DNA of 64,000 bases from Jatrophihabitans sp. GAS493 (GCF_900230215.1 NZ_LT907982.1:4201568-4265567); one strand, 5' to 3'. Shown: positions 43,501 through 51,371, counted from the first letter of the stretch. Notes: generated from the sequence alone by a model not told the origin. Made by a program: numbers and translations.

Positions 43501-43766
43501 GATGCCGACTCGGCGCTGCCGGTGTCAGCAGGAGCCGACTCGACAAGCTCGGGCTGGGCGGCCTTCTTCGGTGAGCTCTTGCGGGCCTTCTTGACCGGCG
43601 GGGCAGTCACCTCAGCCCCGGACGATTCAGCAGTGGGCTCAGCCGAAGTTGCGGCGGCCTTGCGCGGGGTGGACTTGCGGGGGGCCTTCCGCGGTGCGGG
43701 GGCCGTCGTCTCCAACGAGTCTGAAGCGCTTGCGGTCGACTCTGTGGGGTTTTCTGGTTCGGACAT
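40569..43766 (-). CDS. rne: Ribonuclease E/G
   Basis: Endoribonuclease central to mRNA decay and rRNA processing, 1065 aa. The first 390 or so residues are low-complexity: Ala/Pro/Ser/Lys-rich, then acidic, then Arg-rich blocks. The catalytic part follows: S1 domain (TAYAGNVYLGRVQNVLPSME, near residue 455), the DNase I-like region with VIDFIDM (near 762) and the zinc-link CEHCKGRG (near 825). A further acidic/Gly/Ser-rich tail of about 200 residues ends the protein. In actinobacteria the catalytic core lies centrally between disordered arms, as here. It normally precedes rplU; a three-gene cassette intervenes. Confidence 0.95.
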   Translation of the reverse strand: MSEPENPTESTASASDSLETTAPAPRKAPRKSTPRKAAATSAEPTAESSGAEVTAPPVKKARKSSPKKAAQPELVESAPADTGSAESASDAPTAPTAPVKTPRRRTSKKAPEAETSADVSSAVDVTPDAPADAAPAAPAAATRPPRRRSSRAAGASTSTEASDTDAADSLPPAVAAPAFVAPSVLFVPPSEAIAPAPRTRRRSSSAATSPAAEHPIPPTDVDEELSEEELIEALDAAGGLEAVEVLDAEEAREVAAEEATGARRRRRRGRRGRGGRNGAEAGAEGSSDDNSVEGTDGDADVTSQSDAPSEATDSTGGDEQSDEGGGSTSSRRRRRRRRSADGSNDSAEASDTDDPPNTVVHVRNTRGGGNNNASDDDGVRGVKGSTRLEAKRQRRRDGRDTSRRRPPILTESEFLARRESVDRVMAVRELGDRTQIAVLEDNILVEHYVTRASSTAYAGNVYLGRVQNVLPSMEAAFIDIGKTRNGVLYAGEVNWDAAGIDGKSRAIENALSSGDTVLVQVTKDPVGQKGARLTSQISLPGRFLVYVPNGAMTGISRKLPDVERTRLKSILKKIVPEDAGVIVRTAAEGASEADLTHDVERLKAQWEAIQAKAASPKSAPTLLYGEPDLAIRVVRDVFNEDFNRLVVQGDRAWSEISGYVNDVAPDLAERASKYVGTGDLFGDLRVDEQLTKALDRKVYLPSGGSLVIDRTEAMTVVDVNTGKFVGAGGNLEQTVTRNNLEAAEEIVRQLRLRDVGGIVVIDFIDMVLESNRDLVLRRLTECLGRDRTKHQVAEVTSLGLVQMTRKRVGEGLLEAFSEPCEHCKGRGVIVHSEPVGISSAAVEAVDEGGSKRKSRRSRGKGAAAAESIELPEPMTEEQRRAAATAMAAMAGVLNAGGTADHGHDHAESADDFDDSLEIEPISAQIGSSDESTLADEILDGGDAVSYEASLDVDAAAAEDIEPVGSDSAANGYEHELNGHGVNGGSDSGPTGSSFNVAVDWVSDSTADLGTTVALEHLSGSASESTDSESAAAVVEPIVVPVAAPAGRRPRRRAASRPAGPPTSSS

Positions 43767-43885
43767 TTACTTGTGTCACTCCTTCTCACCCCCGGGCGCA
43801 GGCACTCGCACAAGCGAATACTCGCGGCCGCACGGAGGCGGTTCTGGCAACCGGTCCAGTTGGGCCGACTGCAAAGTCTGCGGGC

Positions 43886-43913
43886 GATCTTCCCGTGGGT
43901 TCGCGGGTAGATC
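43886..43913 (-). other. Hairpin upstream of rne
   Basis: GATCT-t-CCCG pairs with CGGG-t-AGATC around an eight-base loop, just after the DUF2344 gene and 120 bp before the rne start. It could be a weak terminator or part of an rne leader; rne leaders take part in autoregulation in other bacteria. Confidence 0.4.
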
Positions 43914-43928
43914 GTTCAAATCAAAAAG

Positions 43929-44693
43929 CTACGAATCTGACTGTCGCGCTGCTCGGTCTGCGGCGAGCGGATCGCCGATCACACCTGATTCATCGAGTGG
44001 TCCCTGCGCCAGCCGAACCGCCAACGGCGGCAGAGCAAGGGCGAGACCCGCGACGGATCGCAAGGCGGCAAGTACATCATCGGGGCGCACGGCAGGGGTT
44101 TCCTGTCGTACTACCAGTGCCAGTATCGCACGGTTCTCGTCGTCCGGCTCCGCAGGCGCGCCATGCACGGTCGCAGCGAGCACGGCTCCTCGAGCATCGA
44201 TAGTGCGTCGACCGTCTTTTGTGAGGCGCTCCACGGGCACCTCGGACTCGGCCAGAAACGCCTCCACCGCCGCACGGGCCTGCGTCTGGGTCACCCCGGG
44301 GAGTTGAATCTCCCAGCTCGAGGCCTGCATCTGCTCAGCCAGTGAGCCACCGGCGGACTCGACGGCCTCGACGATGTCCAGGCCGTCCGGCAGCGCCTCG
44401 TCGATGCGGGTGCGGACCTCCTCAACCTCCATGCGGGTGGAGAGACCGATCTCCAGGTACTCCGCTTCACTGGCCACGCCGGTCGGCGCGGCGCCGAGGT
44501 AACTGATCTTGGGATGCGGCGAGAAACCGGCAGAGTAGGCCATTGGGACATTTCCCCGCCGGAGCGCACGTTCAAATGCTCGCGCGAAGTCCCGATGCGA
44601 GGTGAACCGCAGCCGACCTCGCTTGGCGTAGCGCAATCGCACTCGCTGCACGATCGGCGGTGGCGGCGGACCCTCTGGGACGCGACGAGCCAT
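43929..44693 (-). CDS. DUF2344 / TIGR03936 radical-SAM-linked protein, orphan
   Basis: A 254-aa protein of the TIGR03936 family. The N-terminal RLRYAKRGRLRFTSHRDFAR and PMAYSAGFSPHPKISYLGA are the family hallmarks. The protein is normally encoded next to a TIGR03960-type B12/radical SAM protein just upstream of rne; the function of the pair is not known, with a role in tRNA or RNA modification suspected. Here the upstream neighbour is a DUF2510 protein and the radical SAM gene is not in the window, so its partner has moved or been lost. Confidence 0.9.
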   Translation of the reverse strand: MARRVPEGPPPPPIVQRVRLRYAKRGRLRFTSHRDFARAFERALRRGNVPMAYSAGFSPHPKISYLGAAPTGVASEAEYLEIGLSTRMEVEEVRTRIDEALPDGLDIVEAVESAGGSLAEQMQASSWEIQLPGVTQTQARAAVEAFLAESEVPVERLTKDGRRTIDARGAVLAATVHGAPAEPDDENRAILALVVRQETPAVRPDDVLAALRSVAGLALALPPLAVRLAQGPLDESGVIGDPLAADRAARQSDS

Positions 44694-44862
44694 ATTGTCA
44701 GCCTGTCCCTAGAGTTCGCTGAACTTCGCGGTGCGCCGCACGGTGACCGGCGCGGTGTTGTCGGCCGATCGGGTGGTCGAAGGCATTTGGCAAGTCTCGC
44801 AGCACCCACACCGATACCTCCAGAGGGGTCAACGGCGCGGGTGCCGCGCTCGACTTGCCGCG

Positions 44863-45351
44863 CTAGTGCGCGAACTGGGTGATGGCGAAGATGACGGCTA
44901 CTGCGGCGGCCACGGCGGCCAGGATCGCCAACGGCTCCCGGGCTCGAAAAGCCCGAGCCGTGAGCAGAACCGGCAGCACGCCGAGTACAGCGATGTGCGC
45001 TTCGACCGCGAGGAATGCATAGACCGCGCAGACTGCCAGCGTGATGGCGGTGAACTTGTTCCGCTGCAGCAGTCCGGTCGCGCTCTGCTGTGCATAGTTC
45101 TGCTGCGCGGAGGTCGCGACCGGCGGCGCGTAGAACCCGCTCTGCTGCGGTTGGGCGGGCTGCTCAGAGAAGATCTGCTCGCCGTAGACCGGCTGTCCAC
45201 CGTAAGTGGGTTGGACTCCGTAGGTCGACTGCTGGACATGGGGCGCGCCCTGCAACGGACGAGTGGAGTCACTCCACTTGCCGCCGTCCCACCAGCGCGC
45301 TGCCGGCGCTCCGGCCGGATCCGGGTACCAACCGGGCACTATGTTCGTCAC
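44863..45351 (-). CDS. DUF2510 membrane protein
   Basis: A 162-aa protein. An N-terminal DUF2510 motif (VPGWYPDPAGAPAARWWDGG) is followed by a Gln/Tyr/Gly/Pro-rich linker (about residues 40-95, with repeated YGxQP words) and two C-terminal membrane segments (AITLAVCAVYAFLAV; LAILAAVAAAVAVIFAI). I start at GTG 45351, with GGGAGGAAGAAAT before it; the frame is open upstream to 45462 but lacks the motif. DUF2510 is a small actinobacterial domain with conserved tryptophans and unknown function. The gene stands alone. Confidence 0.85.
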   Translation of the reverse strand: MTNIVPGWYPDPAGAPAARWWDGGKWSDSTRPLQGAPHVQQSTYGVQPTYGGQPVYGEQIFSEQPAQPQQSGFYAPPVATSAQQNYAQQSATGLLQRNKFTAITLAVCAVYAFLAVEAHIAVLGVLPVLLTARAFRAREPLAILAAVAAAVAVIFAITQFAH

Positions 45352-45497
45352 TATTTCTTCCTCCCTTTGCTTCGACGCACTCGAAGCAGTCTCGCGATCG
45401 TACGGGCGACCCGGAGCGACGTCGCGGCGATTTAGGTCACACGGTCGAGGGCGTTCCCTCACCCCCCGACAGCCCTTCCCGACGCGCCGAAGTCAAC

Positions 45498-45526
45498 TTG
45501 ACATTGTCGAACAGGCATTCGAATAT
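45498..45526 (+). promoter_or_regulatory. imuA' promoter with SOS (LexA) box
   Basis: The SOS box TCGAACAGGCATTCGA (45507-45522) differs by one base from the mycobacterial-type consensus TCGAAC-N4-GTTCGA. It lies between TTGACA (45498-45503) and GAATAT (45521-45526), spaced by 17 bp. LexA bound here would block polymerase directly. Confidence 0.85.
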
Positions 45527-45532
45527 TGAGGG

Positions 45533-46270
45533 GTGCTGGATGTCGCGATTCGCAGAGTAGACGGCGAGACCGTCATCGATCTGGGCTCGCGCGCCGCTCC
45601 CCCGTTACCGGTACTTCCGGCTCTGGCCCCTCTGCTCCCGAACGGTCTCCGACGCGGCAGCACCGTCAGTATCACCGGTTCGGTCTCCCTGCTCCTCGCC
45701 GTGATGGGGGCGGCCTCGGCCGACGGGGCCTGGTGTGCGCTGGTCGGCATGCCGCACATCAGCGCCGAAGCGGCCAGCGAATACGGCATCGAACTCTCCC
45801 GTCTGGCGTTCGTGCCCTCCCCCGGAAAAGGCTGGACCACAGCGGTCGGGGCGCTGCTGGATGCGGTCGACGTGGTGGCCACTCGCGTGCCGAATCGAGT
45901 CGCCGACGGCGATATCCGCCGTCTCAGTGCTCGTGTCCGCACCCGAGAGGCCGTCCTCCTCCCGTTCGGCACCACTGCGAGTCGCCCGGCCGGCCAGCCC
46001 GGGGCGGGCAGCTCACAGTGGCCCGGAGCTGATCTCCGACTAACCGCAGAGGGGAGCGAGTGGCTCGGGATCGGCGAGGGGTACGGACGGTTGAGGCAGC
46101 GACAGCTCGCGGTCACGGTCCAGGGACGGGGCCAGGCCGCTCAACCTCGTACTACAACGCTTTGGCTACCCGCTCGGGGCGGCGGTGCCGAGGCTGGTTC
46201 CTCCACGCCGACCCCTCTCCCGCTGCCCGTCGGGGTCACCGCGGCCCCGCTACCGGCTCAGGCCAGTTGA
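45533..46270 (+). CDS. imuA': ImuA' translesion mutasome protein (RecA-like)
   Basis: A 245-aa accessory protein of the ImuA'-ImuB-DnaE2 mutasome of actinobacteria, distantly RecA-like. LPNGLRRGSTVSITGSVSLL is the degenerate P-loop region, and SADGAWCALVGMPHISAEAASEYGIELSRL is the conserved central block. The C-terminus is Gly/Pro/Ala-rich. GTG start at 45533, directly after GAGGG. The gene has a SOS box in its promoter and is followed by imuB after one base, so both are damage-induced together. Confidence 0.9.
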   Translation: MLDVAIRRVDGETVIDLGSRAAPPLPVLPALAPLLPNGLRRGSTVSITGSVSLLLAVMGAASADGAWCALVGMPHISAEAASEYGIELSRLAFVPSPGKGWTTAVGALLDAVDVVATRVPNRVADGDIRRLSARVRTREAVLLPFGTTASRPAGQPGAGSSQWPGADLRLTAEGSEWLGIGEGYGRLRQRQLAVTVQGRGQAAQPRTTTLWLPARGGGAEAGSSTPTPLPLPVGVTAAPLPAQAS

Positions 46271-46271
46271 G

Positions 46272-48044
46272 ATGGCCGTCGATGTCATCTCTGCAACCAG
46301 GATGATCGCCATCTGGTGCCCCGACTGGCCGGTCACCGCCGCTCAGTTGGCGGCCGCCGACGCCCGGCGGCCCACACTGGCGGTCGATCCGACGGAGGTG
46401 CCAGCGGCCGTCTTCACCGCAAACCGAGTGGTGGCCTGTTCGCACTCGGCTCGGGAGGCGGGTGTACGCCGGGGGTTGCGCCGGCGCGAAGCCCAGGCCC
46501 GCTGCCCAGAATTGACTGTGCTCACCCGCAACGAGGCCGCCGAGGCGCGTGCCTTCGAGCCGGTGGTGCTGGCTCTGGAGTCACTGGCTCCCGGTGTCGA
46601 GGTCACCCGTCCTGGCCTGGCGGCGATCGGCGTCCGTGGTCCCACGCGCTACTTCGGCGGCGAGGCCCAAGTTTTGCATGTGCTCTCCCGCTCCGTCGCT
46701 GAACTGCAGCAGGCGAACGCCGGCATTGGTGTCGGTGCAAATCTACTGCTGGGCGTGGCCGACGGATCCTTCGCCGCCGAACAGGCCGCCCGCCGCGCGC
46801 TCATCGTGCCAGCCGGAGAATCTGCTGATTTTCTCGCACCATTGTCGGTACGCACTCTCGATCCATCCGGCACATCCGCCTTGGTCGACCTTCTGTTGCG
46901 GCTGGGCCTGCGCACTCTCGGTGCCTTCGCCGCACTACCGCCTCGGGAGGTGCTGGCCCGCTTCGGGTCAGACGGCGCCTGGGCCCATCGCCAGGCCGGC
47001 GGCCGGGACGACCGTCCGGTGGCCGGACGACGGCCGCCAGCCGAGTTCACCGTCACCCTCGACTTCGAGCCCGCCGTGGACCGGGTCGACACGGTGGCCT
47101 TCAGCGCCCGAGCCAGCACCGAGAAGTTCGTTGCCGACCTCGCCGACAATGGGCTGGCCTGCACCTGCTTCGAGCTGCAGGTGTTGACCGAGAACGGCAC
47201 CGAGGCGGTTCGCCGGTGGCGTCACGCCGGTGTATTGAGCTCAATAGACGTACTGGACCGGATACGTTGGCAGCTCGAAGGCTGGATGAGCACGCATGGC
47301 CCGAACTCCGGCGGTGTGACCCGCCTCTGCCTCGTCCCGCTCGAGACGGTTCCCACTGGCGCTCATCAGCAAGCGCTCTGGGGAGGCTCAGGAGCAAACG
47401 ACGAGCGAGCGCACCGCGCGCTGGCCCGAGTGCAGACACTGCTGGGGCATGGGTCCGTACTCACCGCCGTGGTCCAAGGCGGGCGAGATCCCCTGCAGCG
47501 CACCGGGATGACTGCTTGGGGCGATGAACCCACGCCACTACGTTCCCCGGAGCAGCCCTGGCCCGGGCACCTTCCGGCTCCCGCTCCCTCTGTTCTCTTC
47601 GACCCGCCACGTCCGGCGCAGGTCCTTGACGTCACCGGGCGCCCAGTCACGATCACTCCACGCGGCACCGTCCCCAGTCCTCCGGCGCATTTGGTCATAG
47701 AGAAGAGGACTGTTGCGGTGACCTCGTGGGCCGGGCCCTGGCCGGTGGATGAGCGCTGGTGGAGCAATGAATCGGGTCGTCAGCTGGCCCGATTCCAACT
47801 GGTCGACGTGCACGGGCGGGCCTACCTGGTTGGCTGCGAAATGCTCAGCACTCGGCCCAGCAATGGTCTCGACGCTGCTCCCCGGAGTGGCTCCGACGGC
47901 GTTCGCGGTGCGGGCACCACTGGTGGCGTCAGTAGCACCAACGATGGCGCGAGACCCGGCGGCGGCCGTAGTTCAGATCGGATCGAAGCCGGAGGTGGCG
48001 AGGAGTTCACGGCACGCTGGAGCTTGCACGCCACCTATGACTAG
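46272..48044 (+). CDS. imuB: ImuB, Y-family polymerase-like mutasome protein
   Basis: A 590-aa Y-family polymerase homologue that lacks a catalytic centre and bridges DnaE2 to the sliding clamp. I start at ATG 46272 (MAVDVISATRMIAIWCPDWP). In active Y-family enzymes the first carboxylate lies in a MxxxDxDxF-type word; here it is IAIWCPDWPV, as in ImuB. The thumb and little-finger regions follow (LLRLGLRTLGAFAALPPREV). Residues after about 560 are a Gly/Ser/Arg-rich, repeat-prone stretch before FTARWSLHATYD. It begins one base after imuA'. Confidence 0.92.
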   Translation: MAVDVISATRMIAIWCPDWPVTAAQLAAADARRPTLAVDPTEVPAAVFTANRVVACSHSAREAGVRRGLRRREAQARCPELTVLTRNEAAEARAFEPVVLALESLAPGVEVTRPGLAAIGVRGPTRYFGGEAQVLHVLSRSVAELQQANAGIGVGANLLLGVADGSFAAEQAARRALIVPAGESADFLAPLSVRTLDPSGTSALVDLLLRLGLRTLGAFAALPPREVLARFGSDGAWAHRQAGGRDDRPVAGRRPPAEFTVTLDFEPAVDRVDTVAFSARASTEKFVADLADNGLACTCFELQVLTENGTEAVRRWRHAGVLSSIDVLDRIRWQLEGWMSTHGPNSGGVTRLCLVPLETVPTGAHQQALWGGSGANDERAHRALARVQTLLGHGSVLTAVVQGGRDPLQRTGMTAWGDEPTPLRSPEQPWPGHLPAPAPSVLFDPPRPAQVLDVTGRPVTITPRGTVPSPPAHLVIEKRTVAVTSWAGPWPVDERWWSNESGRQLARFQLVDVHGRAYLVGCEMLSTRPSNGLDAAPRSGSDGVRGAGTTGGVSSTNDGARPGGGRSSDRIEAGGGEEFTARWSLHATYD

Positions 48045-48100
48045 CCAGAACGATCGTGATTCGCCAGAACAATCGGTGACAGCCAGAACAATCGCGTGAT
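48044..48100 (+). repeat. 19-bp imperfect tandem repeat after imuB
   Basis: GCCAGAAC begins at 48044, 48063 and 48082, giving three degenerate 19-bp units with GATCG or AATCG inside. It overlaps the last base of imuB. It may be part of the transcription end, but the units form no strong stem. Confidence 0.6.
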
Positions 48101-48223
48101 AGCCGGAAGGAGCGGTCCGAGGACTCGCACGGGATCGAATCGGATATGCATTTTAATCTCCTTCGGCGTGTCGTCGCGAGTTACGTATGGGGCAGTTAGA
48201 TACTTGTGAGTTCTGTGATGCAC

Positions 48224-48252
48224 TTGTGGTCTAGTGGGACTTGATTTACGTT
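48224..48252 (+). promoter_or_regulatory. Probable rpf promoter
   Basis: TTGTGG (48224-48229), 17 bp, TACGTT (48247-48252). The expected start near 48260 leaves a leader of about 47 nt before the TTG at 48307 and excludes the upstream TTG at 48241 as the translation start. Confidence 0.55.
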
Positions 48253-48306
48253 TGGGGCGGTCGATCGGTACAGACGTCGATCCCCTCAGACCAAAGAGGC
48301 ACAGTT

Positions 48307-49068
48307 TTGTCGCAGCTACTTGGCCCCACCAGCAGCCTGTCGTTCTTCGGACGCACCAACGAAGACGAGGACTCTCTTGAGCAGCAGTTGCTCATCGAAG
48401 AGGCTGGCGAGCCCGTCCCCGCCGTGAAGCGCTGGCGACGCCCGCGCCGCATTGCCGCGATCGTGGCGCTCGCGACTGCTTCAATCGCACTGGTTCCACT
48501 CACATCCGCCTCGGCTGACCCGTCGGCAAATGCTTGGTACCGGTTGCGCATGTGCGAGTCGAGCAATCGATATGACATCAACACCGGCAACAGCCACTAC
48601 GGCGCATACCAGTTCGATCTCTCGACCTGGCGCAGCGTGGGCGGGAACGGCTACCCCAACCTCGCCTCGCCGGCCGAGCAGGACAAGCGTGCCCTGATGC
48701 TCTACCGCAAGCGCGGCTGGCAGCCATGGCAGTGCGCCCGCATCATTGGACTTACCAATGACTCAGATGCCCGGAGCGGACGCACCAGCGACATCACCGT
48801 AGCCAGCGACGGCAGCGTCGCGATTCCGGCCAAGAGCAAGGCGCCGGCTTGGCGAGGAACTCGCAACTACAACATCGGTGACTACAACTCCGTGATCGCG
48901 GCCTGGCAGGTTCAGATGGGCAAGCGGGGTGCACCGCTCGTTGGAACCGGCCAGTTCGGACCCAAGACTGTTGCTGCCGCCAAGCGACTGCAGGCACGAA
49001 ATGGGCTACCCGTCACTGGCATCATCGGACCCAACACCTGGGCGCTCGCCTGGAACGGCAAGTACTAG
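48307..49068 (+). CDS. Resuscitation-promoting factor-like muralytic protein
   Basis: A 253-aa exported cell-wall enzyme. A long N-terminal region (about 45 aa) precedes a basic stretch (KRWRRPRR) and a signal-type helix ending PLTSASADP. The Rpf domain follows (NAWYRLRMCESSNRYDINTG, YGAYQFDLSTWRSVGG), with the catalytic glutamate in CESSN. A C-terminal peptidoglycan-binding domain (GQFGPKTVAAAKRLQARNGL) ends the protein. Rpf enzymes cut the glycan and help dormant cells resume growth. I start at TTG 48307 with AAAGAGG seven bases before; see promoter. No c-di-AMP riboswitch, which precedes some rpf genes, is evident. Confidence 0.9.
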   Translation: MSQLLGPTSSLSFFGRTNEDEDSLEQQLLIEEAGEPVPAVKRWRRPRRIAAIVALATASIALVPLTSASADPSANAWYRLRMCESSNRYDINTGNSHYGAYQFDLSTWRSVGGNGYPNLASPAEQDKRALMLYRKRGWQPWQCARIIGLTNDSDARSGRTSDITVASDGSVAIPAKSKAPAWRGTRNYNIGDYNSVIAAWQVQMGKRGAPLVGTGQFGPKTVAAAKRLQARNGLPVTGIIGPNTWALAWNGKY

Positions 49069-49116
49069 CCCCTCCCCCCTCACTTGCCGAGTAGTCGAGC
49101 GCCCAGGGTTGTTCCT

Positions 49117-49593
49117 CTATCGGACCGGTGCCGGCCCATATAGAGGTTGACGTCCAGGTTTCTGCGCGCAATTCTCTTGCCAGGGTAACCGGCCGCGCGC
49201 ATCCGGCCAGACGATCTGAAGCGCCTCCTCGCACGCTCCATAGATCTCGCGAACATAGATCAGGTCCATCGTGTCGGTCATCTGTATCACCTCGAAGATG
49301 ACATCTGCCTTATCAACCAAGCCTGTCAGTCGACTACCGGCGGCAATCGGACATCCGGCGACGATCCCGTCTCCGATCGCGTTAAGAATCCGACTGGAAA
49401 CCTCGGTCGACAGGCCATAGATCGCCAGCTCCGGATGCCCGAACGTCGTCAACCCAACGGTGTAGGCAAACGGCGGTCCGGGGTCGCCCGGACTTTCGGT
49501 TACACCGACGAGCGCCCAGCCGGTCGCGTCGATCTTCGACAGCAACCCCAGCATCGCCGTGTTCGCGTCGGCACCCTCGCACATCGTGCACAT
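49117..49593 (-). CDS. DUF4262 protein
   Basis: A 158-aa soluble protein of the DUF4262 family, of unknown function. Conserved words are GWALVGVTES, PPFAYTVGLTTFGHPELAIYGLS and the C-terminal ALQIVWPD. I use the ATG at 49593 (MCTMCEGADA), with GGGAG before it; the frame is open upstream to 49680. A CTMC pair opens the protein. It is flanked by rpf and the DUF222-HNH gene and appears to be an isolated accessory gene. Base composition is less GC-rich than in the core genes. Confidence 0.85.
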   Translation of the reverse strand: MCTMCEGADANTAMLGLLSKIDATGWALVGVTESPGDPGPPFAYTVGLTTFGHPELAIYGLSTEVSSRILNAIGDGIVAGCPIAAGSRLTGLVDKADVIFEVIQMTDTMDLIYVREIYGACEEALQIVWPDARGRLPWQENCAQKPGRQPLYGPAPVR

Positions 49594-49713
49594 CTCAACT
49601 CCCTTGTTTTTAAAGTCTGTTACGGCAATCGGATGCGCCTCCCGCTCCGACCAACTGAACGTAGAGCGATGGTCTGACAAGAACGGGGTTGGCGAGTCGC
49701 GTCAGCCCGCCGC

Positions 49714-49752
49714 TGTGGATAACGCTGGGCGAAGCTCCTTCGCTGTGGATAG
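49714..49752 (-). promoter_or_regulatory. Two DnaA-box-like sites upstream of the HNH gene
   Basis: TTATCCACA (49714-49722, minus strand) is a perfect E. coli-type DnaA box. CTATCCACA (49744-49752) differs by one base. Their starts are 30 bp apart, in the 293-bp gap between DUF4262 and DUF222-HNH genes. The rest of the gap shows nothing else. Confidence 0.45.
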
Positions 49753-49886
49753 GCCGGGTGAATTGTCGGTGGGATGTTGTAGGTTCGCGGCGGGACCACT
49801 CCAGCCTTCTTTGATTGTGCGAATCACCTTATTTTTGTTGATGATTCGGGTTGTCATCGCTCACGTGTTCGAGTAGTGTCGGGGGC

Positions 49887-51371
49887 ATGGTTGGAGGGCC
49901 TGAAGTCGACGCATCACCGAAAGTGGCTGCCCTGTTGGAGGCGGTCACGGCGGCGGTCGACACCCTGCTCGACGCCCCGTTGCCGTCGCTGACCTCCACC
50001 GAGCTGCTGGAACTGGTGCAGGGCTGGGAGACGCACCGCCGCCGGGAGGTCGCGGTGGAGCATCTGCTGCTGTCGGCGGTGATGGGACGAGGGGTGGCCG
50101 GTGAGTTCGGGTTCGCGTCCCCGCAGGCGTTGTTGGTGGGGGTGTTGCGGGTCGATCCAGGGGAGGCGAAGGCCCGGGTCAGAGCGGCGCAGGACCTCGG
50201 TCCGCGGACCGGTCTGACCGGGGAACAACTGGAACCGGTGTTCGGTGAGACCGCGGCCGCGCAGAAGACGGGGGTGATCTCGGCCGGGCATGCGAAGGTC
50301 ATCACCACCACGCTGGACGGGTTGAGCGAGGACCTGGACTTCGCCCACGGGGCCCGGGTCCAGGCCGAGCTGGTGGCCCAGGCCCGCTGGTTCACCCCCC
50401 GAGACCTCGCGAAACTCGCCACCCGGATCGTGGCCCATCTCGACCCTGACGGCACCGAACCGTCTGACACCCGGCAGCAGCAGAACCGGGGGTTCACGTT
50501 GGCCCGGCGCCCGGATGGGATGGTCATCCCGACCGGGGCACTGACCCCGGCCTGCGGCGCTGCGTTGGAAGCTGTCCTCGACTGTCTCAGCGCACCCACC
50601 CCCGCGACCCCCGCCCCGGCCAGCGACACCGATGCCGGTGCCGGCCAGACCGGCACGACGGGCGGCGCGGCCGGCGACAGCGGCGGTGTCGGTGACGGGG
50701 TGGTGGAACGTGACTCCCGGACCCCGGCGCAACGCCGTCATGACGCGTTGCTGGACTCCTCCCTCCGACTGCTGGCCGACGGTGGGCTCCCACCCAGCGG
50801 TGGGGTACCGACCACGTTGTTGATCACGATGAGCGACGAGCAGTTCCGCACCCAGACCGGGTACGCCACCACCAGCCACGGCGACCTCATCAGCATCCCG
50901 GAAGCCATGACAGTGGCTGAGGAAGCCGACGTCGTGTCGGTGCTGCTCAACCCGACCGGTGGGGTCATCAGCCACGGCCGGCAACGACGATTGGCATCTC
51001 CTGCTCAACGGCTCGCGTTGTATGCCAGGGACCAGGGGTGTTGTTTCCCCGGCTGCACCATCCCGGTCCAGTGGACCCAGGTCCACCACCAGATCCCCTG
51101 GCACCGCGGCGGGAAGACCTCAATTCACACGATGGCCCTGCTCTGCGGGCATCACCACCGCACCTTCGAGCAACTCGGCTGGACCCTCACCATGACCAAC
51201 GGCATCCCCTACTGGATCCCACCACCCTGGATCGACCCGACCCAACAACCCACCCGAAACACCCAACACCACCCACCCCCCATACCGATCGATGCTGCGC
51301 CGATCCGCGCGGATCGCGACTGCGACCTCGGCGGCGACGGCCCCCCACCGCAACAGGGATCCAGCCCCTAA
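49887..51371 (+). CDS. DUF222/HNH endonuclease-type protein (13E12 family)
   Basis: A 494-aa protein of the 13E12 family, abundant in actinobacteria. The N-terminal DUF222 region is helical (about residues 1-300). The C-terminal HNH nuclease motif reads CCFPGC, then WTQVHHQIPWHRGGKTSIHT and LCGHHHRTFEQ, with all metal and catalytic residues. The end is Pro/Thr/Gln-rich. I take the ATG at 49887 (MVGGPEVDAS). Such genes occur in many near-identical copies per genome and may be mobile or targets of recombination; their role is unknown. Its last 4 bp overlap the convergent flavodoxin-like gene. Confidence 0.9.
   Translation: MVGGPEVDASPKVAALLEAVTAAVDTLLDAPLPSLTSTELLELVQGWETHRRREVAVEHLLLSAVMGRGVAGEFGFASPQALLVGVLRVDPGEAKARVRAAQDLGPRTGLTGEQLEPVFGETAAAQKTGVISAGHAKVITTTLDGLSEDLDFAHGARVQAELVAQARWFTPRDLAKLATRIVAHLDPDGTEPSDTRQQQNRGFTLARRPDGMVIPTGALTPACGAALEAVLDCLSAPTPATPAPASDTDAGAGQTGTTGGAAGDSGGVGDGVVERDSRTPAQRRHDALLDSSLRLLADGGLPPSGGVPTTLLITMSDEQFRTQTGYATTSHGDLISIPEAMTVAEEADVVSVLLNPTGGVISHGRQRRLASPAQRLALYARDQGCCFPGCTIPVQWTQVHHQIPWHRGGKTSIHTMALLCGHHHRTFEQLGWTLTMTNGIPYWIPPPWIDPTQQPTRNTQHHPPPIPIDAAPIRADRDCDLGGDGPPPQQGSSP

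Noticed and set aside
44694-44862. 25-codon ORF (MPSTTRSADN...) as a leftover of the radical SAM gene
   Set aside because: No ribosome site and too short to compare; no radical SAM motif in any frame.
48241-48306. Upstream TTG start for the Rpf protein
   Set aside because: It falls inside the predicted promoter (before or within the -10 box); TTG at 48307 has a proper ribosome site.
48045-48306. c-di-AMP riboswitch upstream of rpf
   Set aside because: The space between the predicted promoter and the start codon is too short and I find no conserved core.
49887-51371. Insertion element or homing nuclease
   Set aside because: DUF222-HNH proteins are common resident genes in actinobacteria, and I see no terminal inverted repeats or target duplications here.
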